A stretch of 64,000 bases of DNA from assembly GCA_052118065.1 (NCBI GenBank), contig JBQKHY010000009.1, forward strand, positions 21,237-85,236, in the 5' to 3' direction. Of the stretch, positions 28,141-36,821 are shown one piece after another. The stretch's first letter is position 1, and each line of letters opens with the position of its first letter. Position numbers and translations under genes: made by a program. The notes beneath the pieces are model-generated. The model saw only the letters and a program-made list of their open reading frames with translations. It did not search any database and had not been told where the DNA came from. Source of the DNA: Ruminococcoides sp052118065. GTDB lineage: Bacteria; Bacillota; Clostridia; Oscillospirales; Acutalibacteraceae.

Positions 28141-29462
28141 ATTGCTTCCTCCTTTGGAATAGTGATGACGGCAGTTGTGCCTTTGCCTAAAACACTGTCA
28201 ACCGTCATAGTACCGCCGCACATAGCAGTAAGTCTTTCACGGATATTCACAATACCGATATGCTTCTTTTTATCATAAAATGCTGTTTTATCAAAGCCTA
28301 CTCCGTTATCTTTTACACACACGCAGTAATCTGTATCGGTTTCATAAGTAGATACGGTTATTTTACCGCCGCTTTCAAGTCCCATAAGTCCGTGCTTTAC
28401 GGCGTTTTCAACAAGCGGCTGAACCGAAAGCGCAGGCAGATTAAAATCTTCAGCTTTCAAATCGTATTCTGTCTGAATATCGGGAAAGCGAACCTGCTCT
28501 ATGCTCATATAACATTTTATATGATTCAATTCCTTTGAAAAACGAATAGGCACGCTGTTGTTAAGCTCGCTGAAATTTCCTCGAAGATATTGAGAAAAGC
28601 TGCGTGTTAATTCCGCCGCCTTTTCGGGCTGTTCAAGGCACAGCTGATGTATTGTTCCGAGGGTGTTATATATAAAATGCGGCTGTATCTGACTTATCAT
28701 TGTTGAAATGCGGTTTTCGGTAATCAGCCGTTCCTTTTGCGCAAGCTCCCTGTTTTTTTCAACAAGCTGAATTTCCTTTTCCGAAAGCTGTCGTGTCAGC
28801 TCTCCTCGGAACAGGATATAAATCAAAAGCAAAGAAAGCGTGGTTGCCATATACAGAGGAGTCGGATCCCAGCACGAAAACAACGGCATTGTAAGCAATG
28901 GCAGTACGCTGAACGAAAGCAGAGAAATCGTGCCTTTTAGTGTGAGTATTTTCCAGAATCTGATTACCGTAAAAATTTCAAGCAATATGATAATGAAATC
29001 AAGAAATCTCACTATAAAGTAATACTCTCCGTCAACATAATATCCGTTTGAGTCAAAGTCAAACAGCATTCCGTTAAACAGGGAAATTACAACAAGACAA
29101 AGATACACTGCGCCGATAACTGCAATTACTTTCGCATATTTCCACGATACTTTCTGCCGTTCTCTGACAAAGCCTATCAGGCAATAAGCATACAAAACTT
29201 CAAGTACTGTCCCTAAACCGAATGAAAGAAACGCACATAATTTTAAAATTGGAATATTGTCCTGTGAACCGCCAAAAATCCACAATCCGCTTTCGCCGAG
29301 AAGCATAAGAATATTTGTTGCAAGCAAGGCTGTAAAGCAATTAATAAACGGTCTGCTCCGTGTTTTGTCAGTCACCACTCCCAAAAGTATAAACAGCGTG
29401 ATTACAGCCGAAAACCAGAGCAGTCCGACATTAAGTTCAATGTTATTATTGAGATTTTCCAC
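28137..29462 (-). CDS. LytS-type membrane histidine kinase (second copy)
   Basis: 441 aa. GTG start at 29462 with GGGGG about 6 nt upstream. Six or seven membrane helices (about 8-225), a short coiled coil, then the His_kinase domain with His262 (IQPHFIYNTLGTIHQLCLEQ) and a HATPase (PLVENAVKHGL, DNGVGFD, HIGIVNIRERL). Unlike its paralog at 15.5 kb it has no extracytoplasmic domain, so it may sense a membrane-located signal. Partner: the regulator overlapping its stop codon. The clostripain-like gene ends 42 nt upstream. Confidence 0.92.
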   Translation of the reverse strand: MENLNNNIELNVGLLWFSAVITLFILLGVVTDKTRSRPFINCFTALLATNILMLLGESGLWIFGGSQDNIPILKLCAFLSFGLGTVLEVLYAYCLIGFVRERQKVSWKYAKVIAVIGAVYLCLVVISLFNGMLFDFDSNGYYVDGEYYFIVRFLDFIIILLEIFTVIRFWKILTLKGTISLLSFSVLPLLTMPLFSCWDPTPLYMATTLSLLLIYILFRGELTRQLSEKEIQLVEKNRELAQKERLITENRISTMISQIQPHFIYNTLGTIHQLCLEQPEKAAELTRSFSQYLRGNFSELNNSVPIRFSKELNHIKCYMSIEQVRFPDIQTEYDLKAEDFNLPALSVQPLVENAVKHGLMGLESGGKITVSTYETDTDYCVCVKDNGVGFDKTAFYDKKKHIGIVNIRERLTAMCGGTMTVDSVLGKGTTAVITIPKEEAI

Positions 29463-29504
29463 ATATCTGCCCCCTGTTCCCTAATAATTGTTTTTGAGAT
29501 AATC

Positions 29505-30209
29505 TCAGTAATTTTTGTCCTCTGAAATCATCAGATAATTTTCAAGAGCTTTTTCATCATCGGAAGGAAAACATATATTCAACCCCGAGATGTTACTTTT
29601 TGTTTCGGATTTCACAGCTTTTATTATTCTGCTGAAATCATAATCAACATCAAAGTAATCTGCAATATCGCCGAAATCATATAAATATGCAATTGACGAA
29701 CCGAAGCTTTCACACTCCTGAAATGCCTTTGACATAATAAGCCTGTTGTTACTTTTTTCGGCTTTGTCAATACATTGCGATAATACGGCTTTTACCTTAT
29801 CGAACTCATTAAGCTTAATTGCCGAAAGAGTGTAATCATCACTGTCCTGATGAGATTTTTCGTAGCTGTTCAGAATAACATCATAAAAACTTTTTGTACC
29901 GAGAGCTTCTGCAACAGCCTTGTAGTCCCAGCCGCCTGTTTCAAGCACAACATTAACTTTATCGGGAATTTCTGCACTTAACAGCTCGGAAATATCGTCT
30001 GATGCAGAGCCGTTCTTACTCTCAAGAGAGCTTCCGCACATATAAATAAGAAGAGTAAAATCATCATTATCAGTTTTTTCAGTCGTACTTTGTTTTTCGG
30101 AGGCAGGCTTTGTTTTTGCTTTGTCCTCAGAACAACCAAATAGAAAAACGCAAAAGATTAAAATTGTCAATAAGCATATTAACTTGATATCTTTAAAGCC
30201 TCTGTTCAT
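29505..30209 (-). CDS. Clostripain-family (C11) lipoprotein with the catalytic part deleted
   Basis: 234 aa from ATG 30209 (AAGGTGGTG upstream). Lipobox FLFGC. The start of a C11 peptidase is present (FTLLIYMCGSSLESKNG and ELLSAEIPDKVNVVLETGGW), but the sequence then jumps to the distal part (DYKAVAEALGTKSFYDVILN, LSAIKLNEFDKVKAVLSQ). The expected block with the catalytic His (around WDHGGG) and Cys (around FDACLM) is missing, probably about 100 aa. It may be a dead enzyme, a decoy or a binding protein. The join falls at a GGW, which recurs in intact family members, so deletion between short repeats is plausible. Confidence 0.7.
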   Translation of the reverse strand: MNRGFKDIKLICLLTILIFCVFLFGCSEDKAKTKPASEKQSTTEKTDNDDFTLLIYMCGSSLESKNGSASDDISELLSAEIPDKVNVVLETGGWDYKAVAEALGTKSFYDVILNSYEKSHQDSDDYTLSAIKLNEFDKVKAVLSQCIDKAEKSNNRLIMSKAFQECESFGSSIAYLYDFGDIADYFDVDYDFSRIIKAVKSETKSNISGLNICFPSDDEKALENYLMISEDKNY

Positions 30210-30396
30210 ATATGCACCACCTTTATAAATTTTATCACAAGAAATTTCAAAGTTCAATAACGAGGATTTATCTTTAGAAAATCAACACTACCGAATACAG
30301 TAACAGCAATGAGATGAATTAAAGTCCTGAATTTTTTAATTCGCAAAAATTCGCAGATTTTTAAATATTCGCAAATATTTTTAAAATTCCCTGTTT

Positions 30397-30432
30397 TTTG
30401 TCCGTATCTTGTCACAGTCACCCTGTTATACT
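30397..30432 (+). promoter_or_regulatory. Direct-repeat promoter site S6
   Basis: Plus strand: TTTGTCCGTATCTTGTCA (30397-30414), 12 nt, -10 TATACT (30427-30432). Promoter of the 30.5 kb secreted protein; the only site in the opposite orientation, matching its opposite gene direction. Confidence 0.75.
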
Positions 30433-30518
30433 GTAGTCACAAGATAAGGAACAGACAAAAGCTCCTTAGAAAAATAAACAAACCAAAACAACTTAAATAA
30501 CTAAAAGGTGGTATAATT

Positions 30519-32957
30519 ATGAAAAAGCAGACAGGAACAATCAAAAGAAGACTTATCGCAATTGCTCTTACGGCTGTAGCACTCACATCGTTCACAACAA
30601 TGACAATTACCTCAGCGTCGGCGGCAACAGCCCAGACAACAGTCAGTTCAAGCCTGCACAAAAATACGAACAACGCACTGAAGGCGGTGCAGGCAAATGA
30701 TGAAAAGACAGTTACAGGTCTTGTGAATGCGACAATAAGCGTCGCTCAGGGCGACTTTGTAACGGCAGTTAAAACATCTCTTGGTCTTATTCCATACGGA
30801 AAATGCATAGCTTCATTGTTTGAATTCGGTATGGGACTTATCTCAGACATATTAAATGAGCAGGATCCAAGCGGAGCAGTAAAATCTCCCTCAATAGAGG
30901 AAATAAAGGTTCAGCTTGATAAGGTGAGAGAACAGCTCAATGCAATTGAAGGTCTGGTTAAGGAATTAAAGAACGAGGACTTCAACAAGAGCATCAACAC
31001 GCTTATCCGTATGTACGATAAGCACAATGCAAAAATAACAAATTTAGCAAATGCAAGATATGAACTGGCAAAGGCCAAGAAAGACGGCGCAGACTCAGCT
31101 GAAATCGAGAAGAAACAGCAGGCGGCAAACAAGGCTCTCAGGGCAATCATGGATATTGACGACAGGGATGTACAGGACCTCAGAAAAGGAATCGAAAAAT
31201 GCACTCAGTATATGGCAGGCAAAACTCAGGGCGGTATGAAGGATAATCCATTCAGAATTAATCTTGATTCTGTAATGACATCTGCAGGCTCAGGTTCCTT
31301 CGGTAACTACATTTACAATGAAACTGTTGAGAAATACGACAAGGCAATCTGGACATATTACACCACTGCTCTCACACTTTACACCTCTATTGAGAGAATC
31401 AATATAAACGAGCTTGCAAAAACAGATGAAGATACGGCGATGGAAAGAGCAGATGAGCTTCAGCTTTTGCTCAATGGAAAGCTCAACGGCGAAGAAAAGA
31501 CAGAGAGAAAAATCAATGCGGCAGACGCATATAAATATTACAAGGAAAATGTTGTAAACGAAGAGATTAAGTACAAGGATCAGTATAAGTATAAAAGTGA
31601 ATGGAAGAAGTACTTTACAGAAGTCGGAACGGCAAAGGCAAACAGGCTTGGCTTTATGGCTAATAGTGATTATGCAAACAATGCAATGGTAATTTACATT
31701 GACAATCACAGCGATTCAGGCAAGCTCACCGTTAAGAACGAGGAATTTGCAAAGAACTTTGAATATCTTAATGATATGATTTCACAGTATAAAAAGGCTT
31801 GCGAGTCAGACGAGAAGCTGACGCTCAGAGAGTTCCTGGAAAAGAACCTTTGCACCAAGCTCCCCACAAGCGGTGAGTATCTTTCTGTCGGACAGATGGA
31901 GTCAGCATTTTATCCTGCGGTGGATCACTGTTTTACCTGTGACATTGCCGTAATCAAGCTCGATGAGGGAAATGCTTCGGTTGAGAACATCAGGCTTTAC
32001 AAGAGGGACGATAACAGAGTATATGAAGATAAATCAATCGATAATATATGCTATTTTGCAAAGGAAATTAAAAAGCAGGAGAAAATTGCTGTTGTAAAAG
32101 AATACAGTGGAAAAGAAACAGTATTTGAAAGCTTTGCAGAAGCATGGTCATATGTCAACGAGCATGGCGGAACAATTAAGCTATATGCAGATGTAACAGC
32201 TCAGAAGGTTCCGGGCAGCAACGCAACAGCCTTCGGCGAAGGAAAGCACTTTTCATACGAAACCGGTAATGGCACTGTAAACAAGGGTGCTCTCTATGTA
32301 AGACACTTTATAACGGTTGACCTCAACGGCCACACAATTAACAGAAATCAAACAACACCTGTTAACGATGGCTCTGTATTTGTTGTTCTTGACGACAACG
32401 AGCTGAAAATAACAGATTCATCAGGCACAAACAACGGAACAATAACAGGCGGCAACACTACAGGCAACGGCGGCGGAATAAGCTCAATCAACAAGGCTAT
32501 GAGGATTATCGTTGAAAATTGCAAAATTAAAAATAACAGAGCAAATGGATATGGCGGCGGTGTTCATCTGGAGTGCATAAGCAATCTTAATAGCTATGAC
32601 GCCGGTACATTCTATAATATTGAAATCACAAACAATTATGCAGGCAAATCAGGCAACGATGTTTCCACTGAGGCTTACGGCTTAAAATCAAGCGATGTAA
32701 CAATGGGCGGAAAAGTTGTAATCGGCGACTGTTATCTTGAGGACGGTTCTCTGGTAAAGAATATTATTCACATCAAAAACCAGCTTACAAGCGATTCAAG
32801 AATCGGAATCACCAGCAACAATCCTGTTAACTGGAAGAAAATATCTGCCGCTAACAGCAGGGATTATTCAGGCAACTTCTATTACAGCGGATACGGCCAT
32901 AAGATAGTTAACTACGGCTCAGGCAACAGTCAGTACCTCTATATTTATCAGAGCTGA
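30519..32957 (+). CDS. Secreted toxin-like protein: helical N-terminal segment plus right-handed beta-helix
   Basis: 812 aa with AAAGGTGG before ATG 30519. Signal peptide to about residue 36 (SASAATA). About 55-110 holds a hydrophobic region (GDFVTAVKTSLGLIPYGKCI then ASLFEFGMGLISDIL), followed by long amphipathic helices (IEEIKVQLDKVREQLNAIEG ... ARYELAKAKKDGADSAEIEK) to about residue 390, as in alpha-helical pore-forming proteins. The C-terminal part (about 560-760) is a parallel beta-helix of the pectate-lyase/Pmp type (GTIKLYADVTAQ, DLNGHTINRN, GNGGGISS, NNRANGYGGGVHLE). No catalytic motif is visible. The helical module resembles that of the 23.3 kb lipoprotein. Probably regulated through S6. 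Confidence 0.72.
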   Translation: MKKQTGTIKRRLIAIALTAVALTSFTTMTITSASAATAQTTVSSSLHKNTNNALKAVQANDEKTVTGLVNATISVAQGDFVTAVKTSLGLIPYGKCIASLFEFGMGLISDILNEQDPSGAVKSPSIEEIKVQLDKVREQLNAIEGLVKELKNEDFNKSINTLIRMYDKHNAKITNLANARYELAKAKKDGADSAEIEKKQQAANKALRAIMDIDDRDVQDLRKGIEKCTQYMAGKTQGGMKDNPFRINLDSVMTSAGSGSFGNYIYNETVEKYDKAIWTYYTTALTLYTSIERININELAKTDEDTAMERADELQLLLNGKLNGEEKTERKINAADAYKYYKENVVNEEIKYKDQYKYKSEWKKYFTEVGTAKANRLGFMANSDYANNAMVIYIDNHSDSGKLTVKNEEFAKNFEYLNDMISQYKKACESDEKLTLREFLEKNLCTKLPTSGEYLSVGQMESAFYPAVDHCFTCDIAVIKLDEGNASVENIRLYKRDDNRVYEDKSIDNICYFAKEIKKQEKIAVVKEYSGKETVFESFAEAWSYVNEHGGTIKLYADVTAQKVPGSNATAFGEGKHFSYETGNGTVNKGALYVRHFITVDLNGHTINRNQTTPVNDGSVFVVLDDNELKITDSSGTNNGTITGGNTTGNGGGISSINKAMRIIVENCKIKNNRANGYGGGVHLECISNLNSYDAGTFYNIEITNNYAGKSGNDVSTEAYGLKSSDVTMGGKVVIGDCYLEDGSLVKNIIHIKNQLTSDSRIGITSNNPVNWKKISAANSRDYSGNFYYSGYGHKIVNYGSGNSQYLYIYQS

Positions 32958-32959
32958 CA

Positions 32960-33247
32960 TTGCAAAGCAAACACAAACAGCATAATAAAGCGGCTCCCGA
33001 CAATTTTGGTTGGGAGCTGTTACTTTATGTTCTAAGTGGCATTTATAATTTCAACCTGATTAAACAAGGTTCAAGCTTGTACTTCACAAATTCAAATGAC
33101 TGTTCTTTTTCAAAAATCAGAATATCTTACAAGAAGCCTGTCACAGAGAACAACGCTGTTACTTTGAAATATATTTCTCAAGAGTCCAAGGAAACGGTGG
33201 GAATTTACGGCGACGGAATACTTTGCTGCTTAGTTGAGTTTATGTAA
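32960..33247 (+). CDS. Doubtful small frame after the toxin-like gene
   Basis: 95 codons from a poor start with no ribosome site. Its first third overlaps the 32989-33021 hairpin. The C-terminal half (YISQESKETVGIYGDGILCC) could be a remnant of a longer gene. I list it only because nothing else covers the stretch. Confidence 0.2.
   Translation: MQSKHKQHNKAAPDNFGWELLLYVLSGIYNFNLIKQGSSLYFTNSNDCSFSKIRISYKKPVTENNAVTLKYISQESKETVGIYGDGILCCLVEFM
32989..33021 (+). terminator. Terminator of the 30.5 kb gene
   Basis: AGCGGCTCCC / GGGAGCTGTT stem with one wobble, 32 nt after the stop. Confidence 0.6.
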
Positions 33248-33280
33248 ACAGAAGATTTTTTATAATATCGTAATTGACAC

Positions 33281-33326
33281 AATAAAACAGACTGCAATTT
33301 CTTAGTAAACTGCAGTCTGTTTTATT
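33281..33326. terminator. Bidirectional terminator before the recombinase remnant
   Basis: Perfect 16-bp stem AATAAAACAGACTGCA / TGCAGTCTGTTTTATT with a 14-nt loop; A/T runs on both sides allow termination in both directions. Confidence 0.8.
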
Positions 33327-33335
33327 TTCCGTATT

Positions 33336-34920
33336 TTACCCCTTAATTTCCGTACCGTCGTTGAATTTAAATACCAAAGTTCCGTCTTTGCGAACCGTAA
33401 CCTTATCAGCTACCGTCAGCCAAAGGCAATTATCAAATTCGGTGAGCAGTTTGTCACGCTTTAAAAGGTCGGAAATGAAGCGGTCTATTGCTTTTCTTTT
33501 TGAAAGCTTGTTTTCCTTCTGATGTTCAAGCTCATCATATCTTGATTTTGCTTTTTCATAGTGGTCAACATACTTGTTGTATCTCTCGGTATATTTTTCC
33601 TGGTCCTGTGTCGATGATGAATTTTCGGCCATGCACTTTTTAATTAGTTCGGTAACGACTTCAAGCTCACGGAGAAGTTCTGACATTTCTCTGTCAATCT
33701 CCTTAGTATCGGTCAGAACATCTCTTGTAAGTTTGCAAGTCTTTATGAACGGCTCTTTGTCGGAAATCAGTCCGTTATAAACCTTGAGAAATCGTGCCTT
33801 TATTTCATCTTCGGTAATATGCGGTGTTTTGCAACAGGTATTGTCCTTGAATTTTCTGTTGTACTGCCATATTACCGTTTTGTATTTATCCGTTGAATGC
33901 CAGGTTTTAGAACCGTAAAAGCCACCGCAGTCACCGCAAACGATTTTTGCACCGAATACGCTTTTACCACTATACGCTCTGCCTATGGATTTTCTGCGTT
34001 TAAATTCGTCCTGAACCGCTTCCCACTCCATCGGGTCAATGATGGCTTCGTGTGAGTTTTCAATGTAGTATTGCGGAACTTCGCCCTCATTTATCTTCAT
34101 TTTTTTAGAAAGAAAATCCACGGTAAACTTCTTTTGCAGTCTTGCCACACCTTTATATTTTCATTCTTTAGAATACTCTCAATGGTTGTCGGCTGCCATA
34201 CTTGCTTTCCAGACGGGGTTGGAATATTCTCCTCTGTAAGTATTCTTGCAATACCGCCTGTGGTTTTTCCGCTCATAAAAAGGTGGTATATCCGTCTGAC
34301 AAGCTTTGCCTGTTCCTAATTAACAACAGGTGGATCACCCTTGTTTTCACCACGCTCATATCCGAGAAAGTGCTTGTACGGCGAACTGACCTTGCCATCG
34401 GAAAACCTTTTCTCTGTCCCCAGGTCACATTTTCCGAAATACTGCGGCTCTCCTCCTGTGCAAGTGATGACATAATTGTAAGCAGCAATTCACCCTTGCT
34501 GTCAAAAGTCCATATGTTCTCTTTTTCAAAATAAACCTCAACGCCCTTATCTTTCAGCTTGCGAATTATAACAAGGCTGTCTACCGTGTTTCTTGCAAAA
34601 CGGCTTACTGACTTTGTGATAATAAGGTCTATTTTTCCTGCAAGTGCATCAAAAATCATCTCGTTAAATCCATCACGCTTTTTTGTGTTAAGACCGCTTA
34701 TGCCCTTATCTGTATACACTTTCACAAATTCCCAACCGCTATGATTTTTAATAAAGCTTGTATAATAGTCAATCTGTGCCTCATATGAAGTAAACTGCTC
34801 GTCCTTGTCAGTCGAAACACGAGCATAACCAGCTGTTCGTCTTTTCTTGACTGTTGTATTTGAAATTTTTGTAAGCGGATTTATTGTGGGTGGAATAACC
34901 GTAACCTTTCTTGTTGCCAT
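33336..34920 (-). pseudogene. Large serine recombinase, broken by two frameshifts and one stop
   Basis: The catalytic resolvase domain is clear: RRTAGYARVSTDKDEQ with the nucleophile Ser, VYTDKGISGLNTKKRDGFNE, LIITKSVSRFARNT. It should continue into the recombinase domain and zinc-ribbon/coiled-coil tail, which are present as KFTVDFLSKKMKINEGEVPQ, KIVCGDCGGFYGSKTW and a helical segment ending at 33336. The frame is lost near 34424 (AAAA, five A expected) and again near 34130 (GAAAATAT, one A short), and a TAG stands at about 34318 (VVN-stop-EQAKLVRRIY). Restored, it is about 528 aa, normal for the family. Site-specific integrase of the island or of an element inside it; inactive as written. 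GGGGGAG precedes ATG 34920. Confidence 0.85.
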
Positions 34921-35047
34921 TATGCTCTCCCCCTTTGATTAAGTACTCTTTGCCTTGCACATTCTCGCATTTCAGAAGTCCAGCTATTCTTTTTGCTTTT
35001 GGCTGTTTCGGAATCGGAAAATTAACTTTTTCAACAATTCTGTTCAT
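34808..35047 (-). CDS. Small protein in front of the serine recombinase
   Basis: 79 codons from ATG 35047 with a good GGGGGTG site. MNRIVEKVNFPIPKQPKAKR recalls the N-termini of recombinases of this group (MNR..E..P.PK..K.R), so it may be a relic of a second recombinase or a small accessory protein. It overlaps the recombinase start by about 113 bp in another frame; the last 35 codons are probably not meaningful. Confidence 0.4.
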   Translation of the reverse strand: MNRIVEKVNFPIPKQPKAKRIAGLLKCENVQGKEYLIKGGEHNGNKKGYGYSTHNKSAYKNFKYNSQEKTNSWLCSCFD

Positions 35048-35091
35048 AACAGCACCCCCTTACGGTTACATATTACCTCTCAAAGCCTATA

Positions 35092-35265
35092 TTATCCACT
35101 CATTTCTCCGAATATGCTACACAAAGATAAGCCGTTTTCACGGGCGATTATTGTATCAATTTCAGAGTACTCTTGGGCGGTAATTATATTTGATTTCAGC
35201 ATACTTTTAATAACCGACATTGCTATTCTATAGGCGCACACCTTATCATAAAGTTCTTTTGTCAT
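35092..35265 (-). CDS. SHOCT-like small protein of the recombinase module
   Basis: 57 aa from ATG 35265 (AAGGAGAACAGAAT upstream), overlapping the upstream stop as ATGA. The segment LYDKVCAYRIAMSVIKSMLK SNIITAQEYSEIDTII is the SHOCT-like helical pattern of small proteins that often accompany serine recombinases in Clostridia. Likely accessory to the integration module; exact role unknown. Confidence 0.65.
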   Translation of the reverse strand: MTKELYDKVCAYRIAMSVIKSMLKSNIITAQEYSEIDTIIARENGLSLCSIFGEMSG

Positions 35266-35645
35266 ATTCTGTTCTCCTTGCGTCTTGCATCGGCAAAGCA
35301 CTTAACGGAACAATACTTGCTTTTTGCACGGTCACTTTGAAAAGCAATGCCACAATATTCGCATATATGACTATATAATTTTTTAAGTCTGTGGTACTGG
35401 GGATGTGCAGACCACCAGGCATTATGGCATTTATCCGAGCAGAATTTCTTCTGTCGCTTATGTTTTGTCCTCACAATCGGTTTTCCGCAATGCATACAGG
35501 CTTCAAGCGGTGTTTCAGTTTTTGCATTTCTCCTATAGAACGACTTAACCGTATTTATTGAAAGTTGCAGTTGATTTGCTATTTTAGAAAAGGTCATTCC
35601 ATCTGAACGCATCTTTATAATACTTGCTTTCTGTTCCTTATTCAT
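35262..35645 (-). CDS. Helix-turn-helix/zinc-finger protein of the recombinase module
   Basis: 127 aa from ATG 35645 (GAGGTG upstream). N-terminal sigma-like HTH (MRSDGMTFSKIANQLQLSIN TVKSFYRRN), then two Cys-pair zinc fingers, CMHCGKPIVRTKHKRQKKFC with SDKC, and CEYCGIAFQSDRAKSKYC with SVKC. This type sits next to large serine recombinases in Firmicutes mobile elements and probably controls the module. Translationally coupled (ATGA) to the SHOCT-like gene. No damage seen, unlike the recombinase. Confidence 0.78.
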   Translation of the reverse strand: MNKEQKASIIKMRSDGMTFSKIANQLQLSINTVKSFYRRNAKTETPLEACMHCGKPIVRTKHKRQKKFCSDKCHNAWWSAHPQYHRLKKLYSHICEYCGIAFQSDRAKSKYCSVKCFADARRKENRI

Positions 35646-35780
35646 GAAAGACACCTCTGTTTTCCTTGATGTGTCTATAGGCAAATACAATTAATAAAAT
35701 CCGAAGTCCATAGGCACAATTTTTCTTCAAGAGTATAAGGACAGAAATGTTGACTTTAAGAACCAAACAGACAAAAAGTA

Positions 35781-35814
35781 ATGCCCGTCAGAGAAATTAA
35801 TCTCTAACGGGCAT
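35781..35814 (-). terminator. Terminator of the endolysin remnant
   Basis: ATGCCCGTCAGAGA / TCTCTAACGGGCAT stem with one mismatch, 22 nt after the stop at 35836. Confidence 0.75.
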
Positions 35815-35835
35815 AAGTGCTTTTCGGATATTCAG

Positions 35836-36254
35836 TTAAATTCTTGTTGCATAATCGAGTGCAATCCACCCTGCACTGCTTTTCAGCTTGCCCCAGCCTT
35901 TTGCTGAACCTGTGCCTTGCTTTGTTTCTACAATGGTGAAAACTCCCTCGCCTGTGAACTTGCCGGTTGTAGCGTAATTTGTGCCGGGGCCTTTGCGGAT
36001 GTTTAAGTCTGAAATTGAAATCTGCACCTTGAAGGAGCTTGTGCTGTTCGTGGCTTTTTGATGTATAAACAGCCTTTCCATTCTCATCAAATACAGAATA
36101 GCCATTGTTCCGGTCGGCGCACTTCTTTGCATTTGATAAATAGTAAAATGCGCCCTTTTGTGATTGTGCGTCATTCCATGTCTTTCTTACTCTATAGAGT
36201 GTTTTGTTTGTCGTTAAAGATGTGCCGGAGCCAAACTGTGCGTTTTACTTCGAG
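35836..36254 (-). pseudogene. Prophage-type endolysin, C-terminal remnant with SH3b domain
   Basis: A C-terminal piece of a cell-wall hydrolase. Frame A carries TLYRVRKTWNDAQSQKGAFY YLSNAKKCADRNNGYSVFDE (the repeat linker of these enzymes). After one extra A in the five-A run near 36056, frame B continues with the SH3b domain (FKVQISISDLNIRKGPGTNY ... KGWGKLKSSAGWIALDYATRI). The catalytic amidase or muramidase domain is absent: the gene is cut at 36255, exactly where the 565-bp repeat begins. It is a phage relic at the island edge. Confidence 0.75.
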
Positions 36255-36256
36255 TC

Positions 36257-36821
36257 TGTGAAAATTCACAAATGCCTTATTTTTATTACATATATGATTA
36301 TCTATATCCTTTTTCTTTCATATAATTAACGATAGTATCTACATTATGTCTTTCATAATCGTTAAATTGTGAGTCATCAAAATGACCGGGCTCTATTGAA
36401 GGTACATACCAATCCTTAGAATTAAAATACTGCTGAATACTTGTGGTATTAAACATTAAACCATATCTTGCATAAATCTCATTTAATGCAAGAGTTAATT
36501 CTTCCTTACTCATACCTTCAATTTCACTTTCTGAAATATATTCAGTATCTGAGTCAGGAAGTATATAATCACCATTATAATAAGTATCTTCATCCGAACC
36601 TAATGAAACATACAGTGTAACCATTTCACCATCTCTAACTGTTTCACCACTAGGAATACTTTGGCTGGATACAACACCCTCAGGATATATGTTATTATTT
36701 TCCTCTTCATATCTAATAGAAATATTTTGTTGTCTTAAAATTCTACTAGCCTCTTCTTTCCTCAATCCAACAACATTTGGCATTATCTTTGATACTTTTG
36801 CCTCTGTTGTAGGTTCTGTTG
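36257..36821 (-). repeat. 565-bp direct repeat, right copy (island boundary)
   Basis: Matches 13791-14355 over its full length without net gaps. It starts inside the loop-proximal arm of the terminator hairpin, whose other half is lost here, and continues into the full-length gene to the right. Confidence 0.88.

Noticed and set aside
32960..33247. Real gene after the 30.5 kb protein
   Set aside because: No ribosome site, overlaps a terminator hairpin; kept only as a doubtful entry.
33336..36254. Complete prophage
   Set aside because: Only an endolysin tail, a recombinase relic and small regulators; no capsid, terminase, tail or replication genes in the island.
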